In this document: positions 16,879-26,254 of the stretch, one piece after another
Position numbering within the stretch: position 1 is the stretch's first letter
Layout: each line of letters begins with the position of its first letter
Source of the DNA: Streptomyces specialis
GTDB taxonomy: Bacteria; Actinomycetota; Actinomycetes; Streptomycetales; Streptomycetaceae
Assembly (NCBI RefSeq): GCF_001493375.1
Contig: NZ_LN929894.1
Location: 1 to 64,000 of the forward strand
Length of the DNA: 64,000 nt
Direction: 5' to 3'
Translations under genes and position numbers: made by a program
The notes under the pieces: model-generated
What the model was told of the DNA's origin: nothing
The model's database searches: none
The model's input: only the letters and a program-made list of their open reading frames with translations

Positions 16879-18018
16879 GTGAAGGTGCTGCATGTGGTGA
16901 CGCTGCACACGCCGACGCACGAGTTCGGGGGGCCCACGCGGGTCGCCCTGAATCTGTGCCGGGGGCTGCGCGAGCGCGGGGAGCAGGCGGTGCTCGTCGC
17001 CCTGGGCGACGGGTTCGACGAGGGACGGATGCCGCGGGACGTGGACGGCGTGCCCGTGCGGCTGTTCCAGGCGCGCCACGTGCTGCCGCGATTCGAGGTC
17101 AGCGGTATCACCTCGCCCGAACTGCTCGCCCGTGCCTGGTCGTTCGTCCGGTCGGCGGACGTCGTGCACGTCCACCTCATGCGGGACCTGATCACGCTGC
17201 CCATCGCGCTGCTGGCCCTCCGGGCCGGAACGCCGCTGGTGCTCCAGACCCACGGCATGGTCGACCCCACCGAGAAGCGGGTCGCGCAGCTCGTGGACGC
17301 GCTGGGGGTGCGGCGCGTGCTGCGGAAGGCCGACGCGGTGCTCTGCCTCACCGATCGCGAACTGCGGGAGACCGCCGAGGTGGTGGCGCCCGAGCCGATC
17401 GCGCCGCAGTTCCGGCTCGTCAACGGGGTCGCCGCACAGGAGAAGCGCCGGGTCACGGCCGGCCCGCCGACCGTGCTGTATCTGGCGCGCGTGCAGGCGG
17501 GGAAGCGGCCGGAGGACTTCGTCGGGGCGATGCCCGCCGTCCTGGAGCGCCACCCGGACGCCCGGTTCGTGCTCGCCGGGCCCGACACCGGCGCGCTGGA
17601 ATCCACGCTGGCCAGGGCCGAGGCGCTGGGGGTGCGCGGTTCGCTGCGCTACGTGGGGGCGCTGGACGGCGACGAGGTGATGGAACAGCTCCGCGCCGCC
17701 GACGTGTTCGTGCTGCCGTCCATCCAGGACGCGTTCTCGGTGTCCGTGCTGGAGTCGATGTCCGTGGGCACGCCCGTGGTGGTGACGGCCACCACCGGCC
17801 TGGCGCCCGACGTCGAACGGGCGGGCGCCGGGCGGGTCGTGGCGAGCGTGCCCGACGCCGACAACGGGCCGCTGGTCGCGGGCGCCGTGCTGGAACTGCT
17901 CGACCGGGAGACCAACGAGAGGGCCTCCCGCGCCGCGTTCGATCTGGTGCGGGAGAGCTTCACCATCGAGAGCGTGCTCGACACGCTGCTCGGCGTCTAC
18001 GCGCGCCTGCGGGCGTGA
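16879..18018 (+). CDS. Glycosyltransferase family 4
   Basis: The 379-residue protein from GTG 16879 follows a strong GGAGGAGGGGAG ribosome site at 16862-16873. It opens VKVLHVVTLHTPTHEFGGPT, the Rossmann start of GT-B enzymes. In the donor domain it has LYLARVQAGKRPEDFVGAMP and FVLPSIQDAFSVSVLESMSV, where the last Glu is the GT4 E-x7-E element. It is likely a retaining transferase that adds a sugar to the lipid-linked polysaccharide precursor. Donor and acceptor are not readable from sequence. It is convergent with a family 2 transferase, the pair being separated by a strong hairpin. Confidence 0.88.
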   Translation: MKVLHVVTLHTPTHEFGGPTRVALNLCRGLRERGEQAVLVALGDGFDEGRMPRDVDGVPVRLFQARHVLPRFEVSGITSPELLARAWSFVRSADVVHVHLMRDLITLPIALLALRAGTPLVLQTHGMVDPTEKRVAQLVDALGVRRVLRKADAVLCLTDRELRETAEVVAPEPIAPQFRLVNGVAAQEKRRVTAGPPTVLYLARVQAGKRPEDFVGAMPAVLERHPDARFVLAGPDTGALESTLARAEALGVRGSLRYVGALDGDEVMEQLRAADVFVLPSIQDAFSVSVLESMSVGTPVVVTATTGLAPDVERAGAGRVVASVPDADNGPLVAGAVLELLDRETNERASRAAFDLVRESFTIESVLDTLLGVYARLRA

Positions 18019-18019
18019 C

Positions 18020-18080
18020 GGTGTCGTGCGCGCTCACCGTTCCCACCCCTTCCCGGAACGGTGGGCGCGCACCGACGCCT
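18020..18080. terminator. Bidirectional hairpin between two glycosyltransferase genes
   Basis: CACCGTTCC near 18035-18043 pairs with GGAACGGTG at 18055-18063 around a ten-base loop. The stem continues outward through TGCGCGC/GCGCGCA and GGTGTCG/CGACGCC with short bulges. The two convergent genes end within a few bases of the arms, so it probably serves both. Confidence 0.75.
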
Positions 18081-18921
18081 ACGAGGGTGACGACCAACCG
18101 CCGCGCATCTCCCGGGCCTTGAGCCCGATCTGCCAGCGGTAGAAGCTCATCGCCAGCGCGTAGTCCAGCCCGGCCCGGCCGTCGAGGAAGCCCCGGCGGT
18201 AGACGTAGGCGTAGGCGAACGACACCAGCGGCTTCAGCGGCGCGCGGTGGAAGAGCTGGCCCTGCCGGGTCTTGGCGGTCCGTATCTGCTCCCGCGCCTC
18301 GGGGTGCTCCTCCAGCCACGCCTCCCAGTCCGAGTACCGGTTGTGCCGGTCGAACCAGGTGCGGACCGGGTCGAGGTCCATGTGCTCGATCGGGGCGTCC
18401 AGCCGGTACACCGGATCGGCCAACGGCTGGTAGTGGCCCTCCTGTTCACCCATGCCGGGGGCGTCCAGGTCGTCCGGCTCGGGGAACCGGGCCCGCGTGC
18501 GGTCCAGCAGCGCGCGCTTGACGATGGTGTAGCCGTGCCGCAGCCGCTTCCCGCCGAACCAGTAGCCCAGCGGTATGTCGAACGCGGCCGGCTTGACCGG
18601 CCGGCCGTCCAGGAAGATGCGCCGCAACTCCGCCAGGAGTTCCTCGCTGGGCATCTCGTCACCGTCGATGAACAGCATCCACGGGATGTCGGGACGTACG
18701 TGGTCGAGGCACCACTGCTTCTTCTTGGGGTACTTGCCGTCCCACGTGTAGGGGACGACCTCCGCGCCCTCGGCCTTGGCGAGGGCGCGGGTGTCGTCCG
18801 TGCTGTCGGAGTCGACGACGACCACGGCCACGAAGTGATCGATGACCGAACGCACCGTGGTGGTGATGTTGGCAGCCTCGTTCTTGGTCGGTATCGCCAC
18901 CACGATCGGTAGACGGGTCAC
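18079..18921 (-). CDS. Glycosyltransferase family 2 (WaaE/KdtX-like)
   Basis: The 280-residue protein begins MTRLPIVVAIPTKNEAANIT, the GT-A nucleotide-binding start. VVVVDSDSTDDTRALAKAEG and the metal-binding motif FIDGDEMPSEE follow. The later KKKQWCLDHV and HMDLDPVRTWFDRHNRYSDWEA regions match the lipopolysaccharide-core beta-glucosyltransferase (WaaE/KdtX) subgroup. It probably acts on the cytoplasmic membrane face, adding a sugar to the polysaccharide precursor. It has no C-terminal membrane anchor. Transcription runs away from the lipoprotein gene at 18998. Confidence 0.87.
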   Translation of the reverse strand: MTRLPIVVAIPTKNEAANITTTVRSVIDHFVAVVVVDSDSTDDTRALAKAEGAEVVPYTWDGKYPKKKQWCLDHVRPDIPWMLFIDGDEMPSEELLAELRRIFLDGRPVKPAAFDIPLGYWFGGKRLRHGYTIVKRALLDRTRARFPEPDDLDAPGMGEQEGHYQPLADPVYRLDAPIEHMDLDPVRTWFDRHNRYSDWEAWLEEHPEAREQIRTAKTRQGQLFHRAPLKPLVSFAYAYVYRRGFLDGRAGLDYALAMSFYRWQIGLKAREMRGGWSSPS

Positions 18922-18997
18922 GCTTCTCCTCGTGCGGTTGTTCGCGTTGACTGGGGGCTCATCGACTGGGGCTGACGTGCTCGAAGTGCCTGCCGGG

Positions 18998-19477
18998 TCA
19001 CCCGGACTCGGCGAGCAGGTCGGCGTATTCGGGACACAGGTGCTCGACGGCGGCCTCGGCGTCCGGGATCTCGCCCTCGTTCAGGGCGTCGGCCACCCCT
19101 TCGGGGTCGTGCCGCTCCAGGTAGCCGAGCCGGTCGCATGCCTCCTGGCCGAGCCCCAGGATGGCCGCGGGATCCGCGCCCGCCGGCACCCGGTCCGTCA
19201 GGTACTCCCGCTGCTCTTCGGTGAACTCGCCCTCGGGGGGCGTCAGTTCGTCGGTGGGGACGGTGTCCTCGGGAATGCCGTCGTCGGTGGGCTCGCCGCT
19301 GCCGCCGTCCTCGCCCTCGATCGAGGGGGAGGCGGCGGGGTCGGCCGCCTCGGCCGGGTCGTCGCTCCCGCCGCTGCAGGCGGAGGCCGACAGGGCCAGC
19401 AGCGCCGCCGCCGCGGCGGCCGTGAAGGCCGCCGCGGCACGGGATGCCCGCGCGGGACGCGTCAGGCGAAGGTGCAT
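18998..19477 (-). CDS. Small secreted lipoprotein, DUF732-like
   Basis: The 159-residue product has a basic N-terminus, a hydrophobic helix rich in alanine and a lipobox-like LSASAC-SG. An acidic linker (PSIEGEDGGSGEPTDD) follows. The C-terminal 80 residues contain two cysteines (QEACDRLGY and EHLCPEYADLL), spaced as in the DUF732 fold of small exported actinobacterial proteins. Its ATG shares one base with the stop of the upstream LamG protein gene (TGATG), so the two are translationally coupled and may form a surface complex. No enzymatic motif is visible. Confidence 0.72.
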   Translation of the reverse strand: MHLRLTRPARASRAAAAFTAAAAAALLALSASACSGGSDDPAEAADPAASPSIEGEDGGSGEPTDDGIPEDTVPTDELTPPEGEFTEEQREYLTDRVPAGADPAAILGLGQEACDRLGYLERHDPEGVADALNEGEIPDAEAAVEHLCPEYADLLAESG

Positions 19478-22290
19478 CAGGGTGCTCCGAAGGTCAGCAG
19501 AAGCTGGGGACGGTAGCTCGCGGTTGAGTACTCACCGGACCACAGCCACAGGCTGTCGGTGCCGGTGCTGGTCAGCGCCATGTCGTACTGGGTGCCCAGG
19601 GCCGATCTGATGGTGTTGAGATCGAGCTGGACGCTGTGCGAACCGCCCGGTGTGTCCGGCGCGTTGAGGGTGCCCAGCACCGTACTGCCCAGCGCCGGGC
19701 GTGTCGCGTACGTGGTGCCGGTCTCCGTCCAGGCCCCGTCGATCGGCACGACGGTGAAGTCGTCCACCGATCCGGCGACCGAGTCGCTGCTCACCCGCAC
19801 CCGGAGCGCCGCGCTCTTCAGCACCTGACCCGGCGGGGCCGACGGCAGGGTGAAGTTGAGGTAGCTCTCGTACGCCGACGAGCCGCGGACCGCGAGTTGC
19901 GTGTTGTTCCCGTAGTTGGCGCTGGCCGCCGCGCCGTTCACATAGGTGTCGGCGGTCGGCTCGACCGTGGTGACCGTGTCGGTCGGGGCCGTCGCCGCCG
20001 CGTAGTGGGCGGCGATGCGCGACTGGGAGAGCTGCGTGCCGTAGACGGCGACCTCGTCGATCTGGCCGGCGAAGAAGTCGCTGGTCGGCCGGTTGGGCCA
20101 GCCCAGCAGGCTGTCGCCGCCCACGCGCCAGTAACTCGTCGCGTTGCGGGCCGAGGTGGTCAGGATGCTGCTGGCGACCTGCTGCCCGTCCACGTACAGC
20201 CGCATCCCGTTGGCGCCGACGGTGGCGGCGACGTGGTGCCACTGGCCGTCGTTGTACGAACGGGGGCTGGTGATCGTCCGGTACGTGGTGTTGTACAGGC
20301 CGAACGTCAGACGCCCGTCGTTGAGCATGTAGATCTTGTTGTCGCGGGTCGTGCTCTCCTCCAGGGTGCGGTTGCCCTGGCCGATGAGCTGGCCGCCGGA
20401 GGTGGTCGAGGTCTTGAACCACGTCTCCAGGGTCAGCCGTGTCACACCCGAGTAGATCCGGTCGCTGTAGGTGTACGCGTCCTCGCCGTCGTAGGCGATG
20501 CCGGTGGCGTCCAGGCCGGGCACGGCCGGCGGGGTCACGCCGCGCGTCGGGCCGCCCCGGTGGACACCGCCGCTGTTGTTGCCGGAGGAGTCGGAGGCGA
20601 AGGTGTTGGCCGGCTCGTTGAACTGCCAGTACAGCAGCGGGTTGTCGGCGCGGACCGCGTTGGCGTACGGCTGGCCGCTGCTCGCCGCGGTGATGGTGAC
20701 CGGCGTGGACAGCGCGCTGGTGTTGCCGGCCGCGTCGGTGGCGGTCACCCGGTAGGTGTGGGACTCGCCGGCCGTGACGTCGGTGTCGGTGTAAGTCATC
20801 TGGGTCCGCACCCACGGCAGCGAGGAGGCGTCCACGGTGTGGACCGGGGTGGTGCCGCCGTCGCGGTAGACCCGGTAGGTCAGCTTGCTGTCGTCCAGGT
20901 CGAGGCTGGGCCGCCAGGTGAAGTCGATCCGGCCGGGGACCAGGCTGGTGGCGTGCGTCTCCGGCGTCGAGGGGGTCTCGGTGTCGGGCGCGCTGGCGAA
21001 CCGGGTGAGGCCCCACTGCGCCTCGCCGTTGACGGTGGTGAAGCCGCCGCCGATCCACAGGAAGTCGCGGTCGTCGGACGGGTGGTCGGTGGTCAGCGCC
21101 ATCACGCGCGGGCCGATCGCCTCACCGAGACCGTCGTTGGTGTTGGGGAACCAGCTCAGCTTCGTCTGGTTCGTCACGTCCTGCGCGAACATGTGGTAGC
21201 GCGACTGGTTGGGGAACTCGCCCATGGAGGAGCAGTCGTGCGCGTGGTGCACGCTGTACAGGGCGCCGTTGTAGGGCAGCACGTCCTGGGTGGCGCCCAG
21301 GCAGGTGTCCCGCCAGCGTTCGTTGAAGTCGCTCAGGTTGAACGCCGTCCGGCCGTCGAACACGCCGCCGCCGGTGCCCTCGTTGCCCGTGTAGAAGCTG
21401 GTCGAGTCGACGGCGATGGCCTGCACGGTCGAGTTGGTGTGGAAGAACCCCACCGGGTACGTGCGGACGTTGGCGCCGGTGGAGGCGCTCACGATGGCCA
21501 GCGCGTGCGAGTCGGCGCCGTTCATGCGGAAGAAGTCGCCGCCGAGGATGACGTTCTTGCCGTCCGGGGTGAGGGCGATGGCCTTGCCGATGTCGTCGGC
21601 GTTGGCCGTCCAGCTCAGCACGTCGCCGGAGAGGTTCACCGCGCCGAACCGGGACCGGGCCTCGCCGCTCAGCTCCGTGAAGTCGCCGCCGAGGTACACC
21701 CGGTCGGCGCCCGCCTCGATGGCGCGGACGATGCCGTTGGCCGACGTCGGGAACGACTTGCGCTCGCAGGTCGGGATGTCGAACGCCGCCAGGCTGCTGG
21801 CGCCCGAGCCGTTGACGGAGCCGAAACTGCCGCCGACGTACAGGGTGTTGCCGTCGGGCGAGACATCCAGCGCGCGCACCTGCGCGATGCCCGAGCCGAT
21901 GGTGAACGACAGGTCGCAGCCCTCCACCGGTTCACCCGTCGCGGCGTCCAGGGCCGCGAAGTTGACCGCCGGCTGCTCCTGGGTGCCGGACGCGGCGCCC
22001 GGCGGGCGGATGGTGGAGAAGGTACCGCCGACGTAGACGACGCCGTCCGACTCGGCCATCGCGTAGACGATGCCGTTGGTCTGCCACGTCGGCAGCTCTT
22101 CCGCGGTCATCCCGACCGGCGGCGTGAGGGCCTCGGCGGTCGGGCCGTTGAGGACGTTCGTCCCGGCCACCACGCCCGCGGCCAGCGCCAGTACGGCGCC
22201 GACGGCCACCCCGGCCCGCAGGCCACGCCTGCGGTGTCTCCCCCGGGGCGTGCCCTCTGCTTGTCGTCGAATCCTCATCGCCTCACCCAT
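19477..22290 (-). CDS. Large exported protein: propeller-like repeats, FnIII, LamG and DNRLRE domains
   Basis: The 937-residue protein has a basic N-terminus and a membrane helix (AGVAVGAVLALAAGVVAGTNV) near residues 24-45. Residues of about 75-425 hold repeats of the form VYVGGTF, LYVGGSF, VYLGGDF and VILGGDF, suggesting a beta-propeller. A fibronectin type III domain (about 435-540) is followed by a LamG/concanavalin-like domain (about 550-765, RLTLETWFKTSTTSGG and GQWHHVAATVG). A C-terminal DNRLRE domain follows (about 780-937, EPTADTYVNGAAASANYGNN). It probably binds glycans at the cell surface. ATG 22278 (MRIRR) is an alternative start. Its place inside a polysaccharide locus suggests it acts on or with that polymer. 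Confidence 0.8.
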   Translation of the reverse strand: MGEAMRIRRQAEGTPRGRHRRRGLRAGVAVGAVLALAAGVVAGTNVLNGPTAEALTPPVGMTAEELPTWQTNGIVYAMAESDGVVYVGGTFSTIRPPGAASGTQEQPAVNFAALDAATGEPVEGCDLSFTIGSGIAQVRALDVSPDGNTLYVGGSFGSVNGSGASSLAAFDIPTCERKSFPTSANGIVRAIEAGADRVYLGGDFTELSGEARSRFGAVNLSGDVLSWTANADDIGKAIALTPDGKNVILGGDFFRMNGADSHALAIVSASTGANVRTYPVGFFHTNSTVQAIAVDSTSFYTGNEGTGGGVFDGRTAFNLSDFNERWRDTCLGATQDVLPYNGALYSVHHAHDCSSMGEFPNQSRYHMFAQDVTNQTKLSWFPNTNDGLGEAIGPRVMALTTDHPSDDRDFLWIGGGFTTVNGEAQWGLTRFASAPDTETPSTPETHATSLVPGRIDFTWRPSLDLDDSKLTYRVYRDGGTTPVHTVDASSLPWVRTQMTYTDTDVTAGESHTYRVTATDAAGNTSALSTPVTITAASSGQPYANAVRADNPLLYWQFNEPANTFASDSSGNNSGGVHRGGPTRGVTPPAVPGLDATGIAYDGEDAYTYSDRIYSGVTRLTLETWFKTSTTSGGQLIGQGNRTLEESTTRDNKIYMLNDGRLTFGLYNTTYRTITSPRSYNDGQWHHVAATVGANGMRLYVDGQQVASSILTTSARNATSYWRVGGDSLLGWPNRPTSDFFAGQIDEVAVYGTQLSQSRIAAHYAAATAPTDTVTTVEPTADTYVNGAAASANYGNNTQLAVRGSSAYESYLNFTLPSAPPGQVLKSAALRVRVSSDSVAGSVDDFTVVPIDGAWTETGTTYATRPALGSTVLGTLNAPDTPGGSHSVQLDLNTIRSALGTQYDMALTSTGTDSLWLWSGEYSTASYRPQLLLTFGAP

Positions 22291-22395
22291 TTCCAGCTAC
22301 CCCGGGTACCCCGGACTTTCGCGCACTCGATGACCAACGGACCAGGCGGCTGGTTGTGCACTTGTTGTTACGCTTCCAACGCGAATCGGTAACGC

Positions 22396-23409
22396 TCATC
22401 GGTCGATCCGGACCCGCGCCCCGCTCAGTTCGGCGTCCAGCGCGGCGATGTCCGCCTCCACCATCAGTTCCGCCAGCTCACGCCAGCGCACCGCGGGCTC
22501 ACAGCCGAGCAGGTCGCGCGCCTTGCTGGCGTCGCCGACCAGCGCGTCGACCTCGCTGGGCCGTTCGTACTTGGGGTCGAACAGCACATGCTCGGTCCAG
22601 TCCAGCCCGCCGGCGGTGAACGCGGCCTGGAGGAAGTCCCGCACGGTGGCGGGGACTCCGGTGGCCACGACGTAGTCGTCCGGCACGTCGCGCTGGAGCA
22701 GCCGCCACATCGACTCGACGTACTCGGGGGCGTAGCCCCAGTCGCGGACCGCGTCCAGGTTGCCCATGTACAGGCGGTCCTGGAGGCCGGCCCGGATACG
22801 GGCCCCGGCCCGGGTGATCTTCCGGGTGACGAACGTCTCGCCCCGGCGGGGCGACTCGTGGTTGAACAGGATGCCGTTGACGGCGAACATCCCGTACGCC
22901 TCGCGGTAGTTCACCGTCGACCAGTAGCTGTAGACCTTGGCGCAGCCGTACGGGCTGCGCGGGTGGAACGGCGTCTTCTCGTTCTGGGGCGGTGGGGTCG
23001 CGCCGAACATCTCCGAGGACGATGCCTGGTAGATCCTGGTGTCGATGCCGCTGGCCCGGATCGCCTCCAGCAGCCGCAGCGTGCCGAGCCCGGTCACGTC
23101 CGCGGTGTACATGGGGGCGTCGAAGGAGACCCGGACGTGCGACTGCGCGCCGAGGTTGTAGACCTCGTCGGGGCGCAGCTCGCGGAGGAGGTTGACCAGG
23201 GCGACGCCGTCGGACAGGTCGGCGTGGTGCAGCACCAGCTTCCTGCCCGGCTCCTGCGGGTCCTGGTAGATGTGGTCGATCCGTTCGGTGTTGAAGGTCG
23301 AGGAGCGGCGCACGAGGCCGTGCACCGTGTAGCCCTTCTCCATGAGCAGCTCGGCCAGGTACGACCCGTCCTGGCCGGTGACACCGGTGATCAGCGCGGT
23401 TTTACCCAT
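22396..23409 (-). CDS. gmd: GDP-mannose 4,6-dehydratase
   Basis: The 337-residue protein begins [20 protein letters not shown], the Rossmann GxxGxxG loop characteristic of Gmd. [18 protein letters not shown] gives the NADP-binding RR element. The active-site residues are Ser/Thr and Glu in [10 protein letters not shown] and the YxxxK-type region [12 protein letters not shown], and [16 protein letters not shown] is diagnostic. It converts GDP-D-mannose to GDP-4-keto-6-deoxy-D-mannose. The next enzyme, Fcl, is encoded divergently 65 bp away, so the pair should make GDP-L-fucose for the polysaccharide. Confidence 0.96.
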   Translation of the reverse strand: MGKTALITGVTGQDGSYLAELLMEKGYTVHGLVRRSSTFNTERIDHIYQDPQEPGRKLVLHHADLSDGVALVNLLRELRPDEVYNLGAQSHVRVSFDAPMYTADVTGLGTLRLLEAIRASGIDTRIYQASSSEMFGATPPPQNEKTPFHPRSPYGCAKVYSYWSTVNYREAYGMFAVNGILFNHESPRRGETFVTRKITRAGARIRAGLQDRLYMGNLDAVRDWGYAPEYVESMWRLLQRDVPDDYVVATGVPATVRDFLQAAFTAGGLDWTEHVLFDPKYERPSEVDALVGDASKARDLLGCEPAVRWRELAELMVEADIAALDAELSGARVRIDR

Positions 23410-23474
23410 GAATGATCCCCTAAATGAATCTGGTGTGGTCATTGTGTGAGGGGTGCCTGGCACAATCCGGTGCC

Positions 23475-24422
23475 ATGACAACTCTGCTTCAGCCGGCCGC
23501 CCGGATATTCGTCGCGGGCCACCGAGGTCTGGTCGGTTCCGCCATCGCCCGCGTCCTGACGGACGAGGGCTACGACGTCGTGACCAGAACACGGTCCGAG
23601 CTGGATCTGCGGGACGCGGACCGGACGCGGGAGTACCTGCGCGACGTCCGGCCGGACGCCGTGGTGCTGGCCGCCGCCACGGTGGGGGGGATCATGGCGA
23701 ACCAGACGTTCCCTGTCCGCTTCCTCGAGGACAATCTGCGGATCCAGCTCAGTGTGATCGCCGGGGCGCATGCCGCCGACGTCGACCGGCTGTTGTTCCT
23801 CGGCTCGTCGTGCATCTATCCCAAGCTCGCCCCGCAGCCCATCACGGAGGACGCGCTGCTGACGGGACCGCTGGAACCCACGAACGAGCCGTACGCCCTG
23901 GCGAAGATCGCGGGGATCTCCCAGGTGCGCTCCTACCGCCGGCAGTACGGACGGTCCTACATCTCCGCCATGCCGACAAATCTCTACGGGCCCGGGGACA
24001 ACTTCGACCCCGAGACCTCCCATGTGCTGCCCGCGCTGATCCGCCGCTTCCACGAGGCGAAGCGGGACGGCCTCCCGGAGGTGGCGCTGTGGGGCACCGG
24101 CACGCCCCGCCGGGAGTTCCTGCACAGCGACGACCTGGCCCGCGCGTGCCTGCTGCTGCTGCGGGACTACGACGACGAGTCGCCGGTCAACGTCGGCTGC
24201 GGCGAGGACCTGACGATCGCGGAGCTGGCCGCGACGATCGCCGACGCCGTCGGCTACACCGGCCGCGTCGTGTGGGACCCGGCCAAGCCGGACGGCACGC
24301 CGCGCAAGCTGCTGGACATCGGCCGGCTGCGCAAGCTGGGCTTCGCCCCGCGCATCCCGCTGGCGCGGGGTGTCCGCGAGACGTATGCCTGGTGGCTGGA
24401 GCATGGTACGCGGGCCCCCTAG
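23475..24422 (+). CDS. fcl: GDP-L-fucose synthase
   Basis: The 315-residue protein has the NADP-binding [15 protein letters not shown] loop, [20 protein letters not shown], the catalytic Ser in FLGSSCIYP and the Y-x3-K in [32 protein letters not shown] and [17 protein letters not shown] are signatures of GDP-4-keto-6-deoxymannose epimerase-reductase. It yields GDP-L-fucose from the Gmd product with NADPH. It starts at ATG 23475 and ends in a CTAG shared with the convergent WbaP-like gene. The coding strand differs from gmd, so the pair is divergent rather than an operon. Confidence 0.95.
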   Translation: MTTLLQPAARIFVAGHRGLVGSAIARVLTDEGYDVVTRTRSELDLRDADRTREYLRDVRPDAVVLAAATVGGIMANQTFPVRFLEDNLRIQLSVIAGAHAADVDRLLFLGSSCIYPKLAPQPITEDALLTGPLEPTNEPYALAKIAGISQVRSYRRQYGRSYISAMPTNLYGPGDNFDPETSHVLPALIRRFHEAKRDGLPEVALWGTGTPRREFLHSDDLARACLLLLRDYDDESPVNVGCGEDLTIAELAATIADAVGYTGRVVWDPAKPDGTPRKLLDIGRLRKLGFAPRIPLARGVRETYAWWLEHGTRAP

Positions 24423-25936
24423 TACGCGCCGCGACCGTCGACCACGGCGCGCAGGGTGCGGGCCAGCACGTCGAGGTCGCCGGTCACGGACCAGTTGTCC
24501 GTGTAGAAGAGGTCGAGCGCCAGCCCTTCGTCCCAGGAGAGGTCCGAGCGCCCGCTGACCTGCCACAGCCCGGTCAGGCCCGGCCTGACGCCGAGACGGC
24601 GCAGCTCCACCGGGCCGTAGCGGGCGACCTCGTCGGGCAGCGGCGGGCGCGGGCCGACCAGGGCCATCTCGCCGCGCAGCACGTTGACGAGCTGCGGCAG
24701 CTCGTCGAGCGAGGTGCGGCGCAGGACGCGCCCGAGGCGGGTGACGCGCGGGTCGCGGCGCATCTTGAACAGCGGCACGCCCGGGTGCTCGTTCGCCGCC
24801 TCCAGCTCGTGCCGCCGCTGGTCGGCGTCCGGGACCATGGTGCGGAACTTCCAGAGGGTGAACGGCTCGCCGCGGAACCCTACGCGGGTCTGCCGGTAGA
24901 GGATCGGGCCGCGCGAGTCCAGCCGGACCGCCAGCGCCAGCGCGGCCAGCACCGGGCTGAGGAGGAGCAGGATCACCGCGGCGGCGACCCGGTCGAGGGC
25001 GGACTTCAGGACGGGCTGCGCGCCCCGGCGCAACGGCGGCGCGACGTGCAGCAGGTTGAGACCCGCGATGGCGGAGACCGAGAGCCTGCGCAGCGCGACG
25101 TCCGAGAGCCCGGACGCGATCGCCAGCGACAGACCGGCGTCCTGCACGGCCCAGGACAGGCGGCGCAGCCGTTCCCCGGTGAGCCGGGAACCCGGCACCA
25201 CCAGCACCAGATCGGCGTCCTGGCGGCGTGCGGCGGTCAGCACGGTGGGGCCGTCGAGGCCCTCGGGTATGAGGTCGGGGACGCCGGGCTCCGGAACGGG
25301 CGCCGCGTCGTCCGACGGGTCGTACAGCCGGCCCAGCTCGGGCACGCCGCTGGTCAGCTCTCCCGCGCCGACCGGCACGGTGCCGATGACGACGAAGGCG
25401 TGGTCGGTGCGGGCGGCGAGGCGGGAGGTGACCGCGTCGGCGGTGGCCGGCTCGCCGACGACCAGGACCCGGCGCAGGGCGTGCGCCTGGTGGCGCTGCT
25501 GGGTCAGGTGGGCGTGGATCGCCGCGCCGGTGAGGCCGGTGATCAGCAGCGCGGGGGTGAGACCCAGGACCGCGGAGGAGACCTCGGAGGACTCGCCGGT
25601 GACCGCGCGCAGACCGGCGAGCAGACCGAGCAGGATCAGCCAGTCGTTGACGGTGGCGAGGAGACCGCGTGACTCGCCCAGGACACGGGGGCGGTAACGG
25701 CGGCCCAGCAGGCGGACGGTGAGCCAGCAGAACGTGGCGGCCGTCGCGGAGGCGAAGGGGCGCGATTCGGACGCGAGGGCGTAGGCGAACGAGACGGGGA
25801 CGAACACTCCGAGCGCGTCGGCGGTGACGGCGACCAGGGGATACCAGCGGGCGGTTCCCCGGCTGCGGACCGAGCGGCGTCCGGCCACGGGTGGTCTTCG
25901 TATGGTGCCGGTGCGCGACGGGTGTGGATGACGCAT
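24419..25936 (-). CDS. Polyprenyl glycosylphosphotransferase (WbaP/CpsE-like initiating transferase)
   Basis: The 505-residue protein has an N-terminal group of about four or five membrane helices and a CoA-binding-like middle region (LRRVLVVGEPATADAV). After a further helix (VAAAVILLLLSPVLAALALA) comes the catalytic domain. That domain carries KFRTMVPDAD, TRLGRVLRRTSLDELPQLVN and MALVGPRPPLPDEVARY, the signatures of bacterial sugar transferases. It starts polysaccharide synthesis by moving a sugar-1-phosphate to undecaprenyl phosphate at the membrane. ATG 25936 follows a GGGGGG ribosome site. Its stop codon shares the CTAG with fcl. Confidence 0.93.
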   Translation of the reverse strand: MRHPHPSRTGTIRRPPVAGRRSVRSRGTARWYPLVAVTADALGVFVPVSFAYALASESRPFASATAATFCWLTVRLLGRRYRPRVLGESRGLLATVNDWLILLGLLAGLRAVTGESSEVSSAVLGLTPALLITGLTGAAIHAHLTQQRHQAHALRRVLVVGEPATADAVTSRLAARTDHAFVVIGTVPVGAGELTSGVPELGRLYDPSDDAAPVPEPGVPDLIPEGLDGPTVLTAARRQDADLVLVVPGSRLTGERLRRLSWAVQDAGLSLAIASGLSDVALRRLSVSAIAGLNLLHVAPPLRRGAQPVLKSALDRVAAAVILLLLSPVLAALALAVRLDSRGPILYRQTRVGFRGEPFTLWKFRTMVPDADQRRHELEAANEHPGVPLFKMRRDPRVTRLGRVLRRTSLDELPQLVNVLRGEMALVGPRPPLPDEVARYGPVELRRLGVRPGLTGLWQVSGRSDLSWDEGLALDLFYTDNWSVTGDLDVLARTLRAVVDGRGAY

Positions 25937-26254
25937 GAACCCCCCAAGGCCAGAATGCGACAACACTGCGGAGACAATGTAACGACCTGCGGCGACAAAG
26001 AAGGCGCGCAACCATCTCCCCGTGAGTGCGCGCCTCTGCCGCTGGAAAAGGTTAGGGCATCCAACAACCGTTTGGCTCTCGTTTGTTGTAACTTTCCGAA
26101 ACCGCCCGGTTCTTCGCCCGGATTGCCCCGACCCGTCCCCCCGCGATGTGCGCACGGCCACAGCCTGTTCGCCTCACGTTGCTCACCGCGCGCACACTCC
26201 TGTGCCCACGAAACGCGAAGAAAACGTGAGGGATTGTTTGAAGCGGCGGAAGCC
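25937..26254. other. 318 bp intergenic region upstream of the initiating transferase
   Basis: No gene is seen. The stretch is noticeably AT-richer than its surroundings and lies between the WbaP-like start and the LysR stop, so it should hold the transferase promoter. CAACAA at about 26061-26066 and TTGTTG at about 26082-26087 form a spaced inverted repeat that could be an operator or hairpin. Confidence 0.5.
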
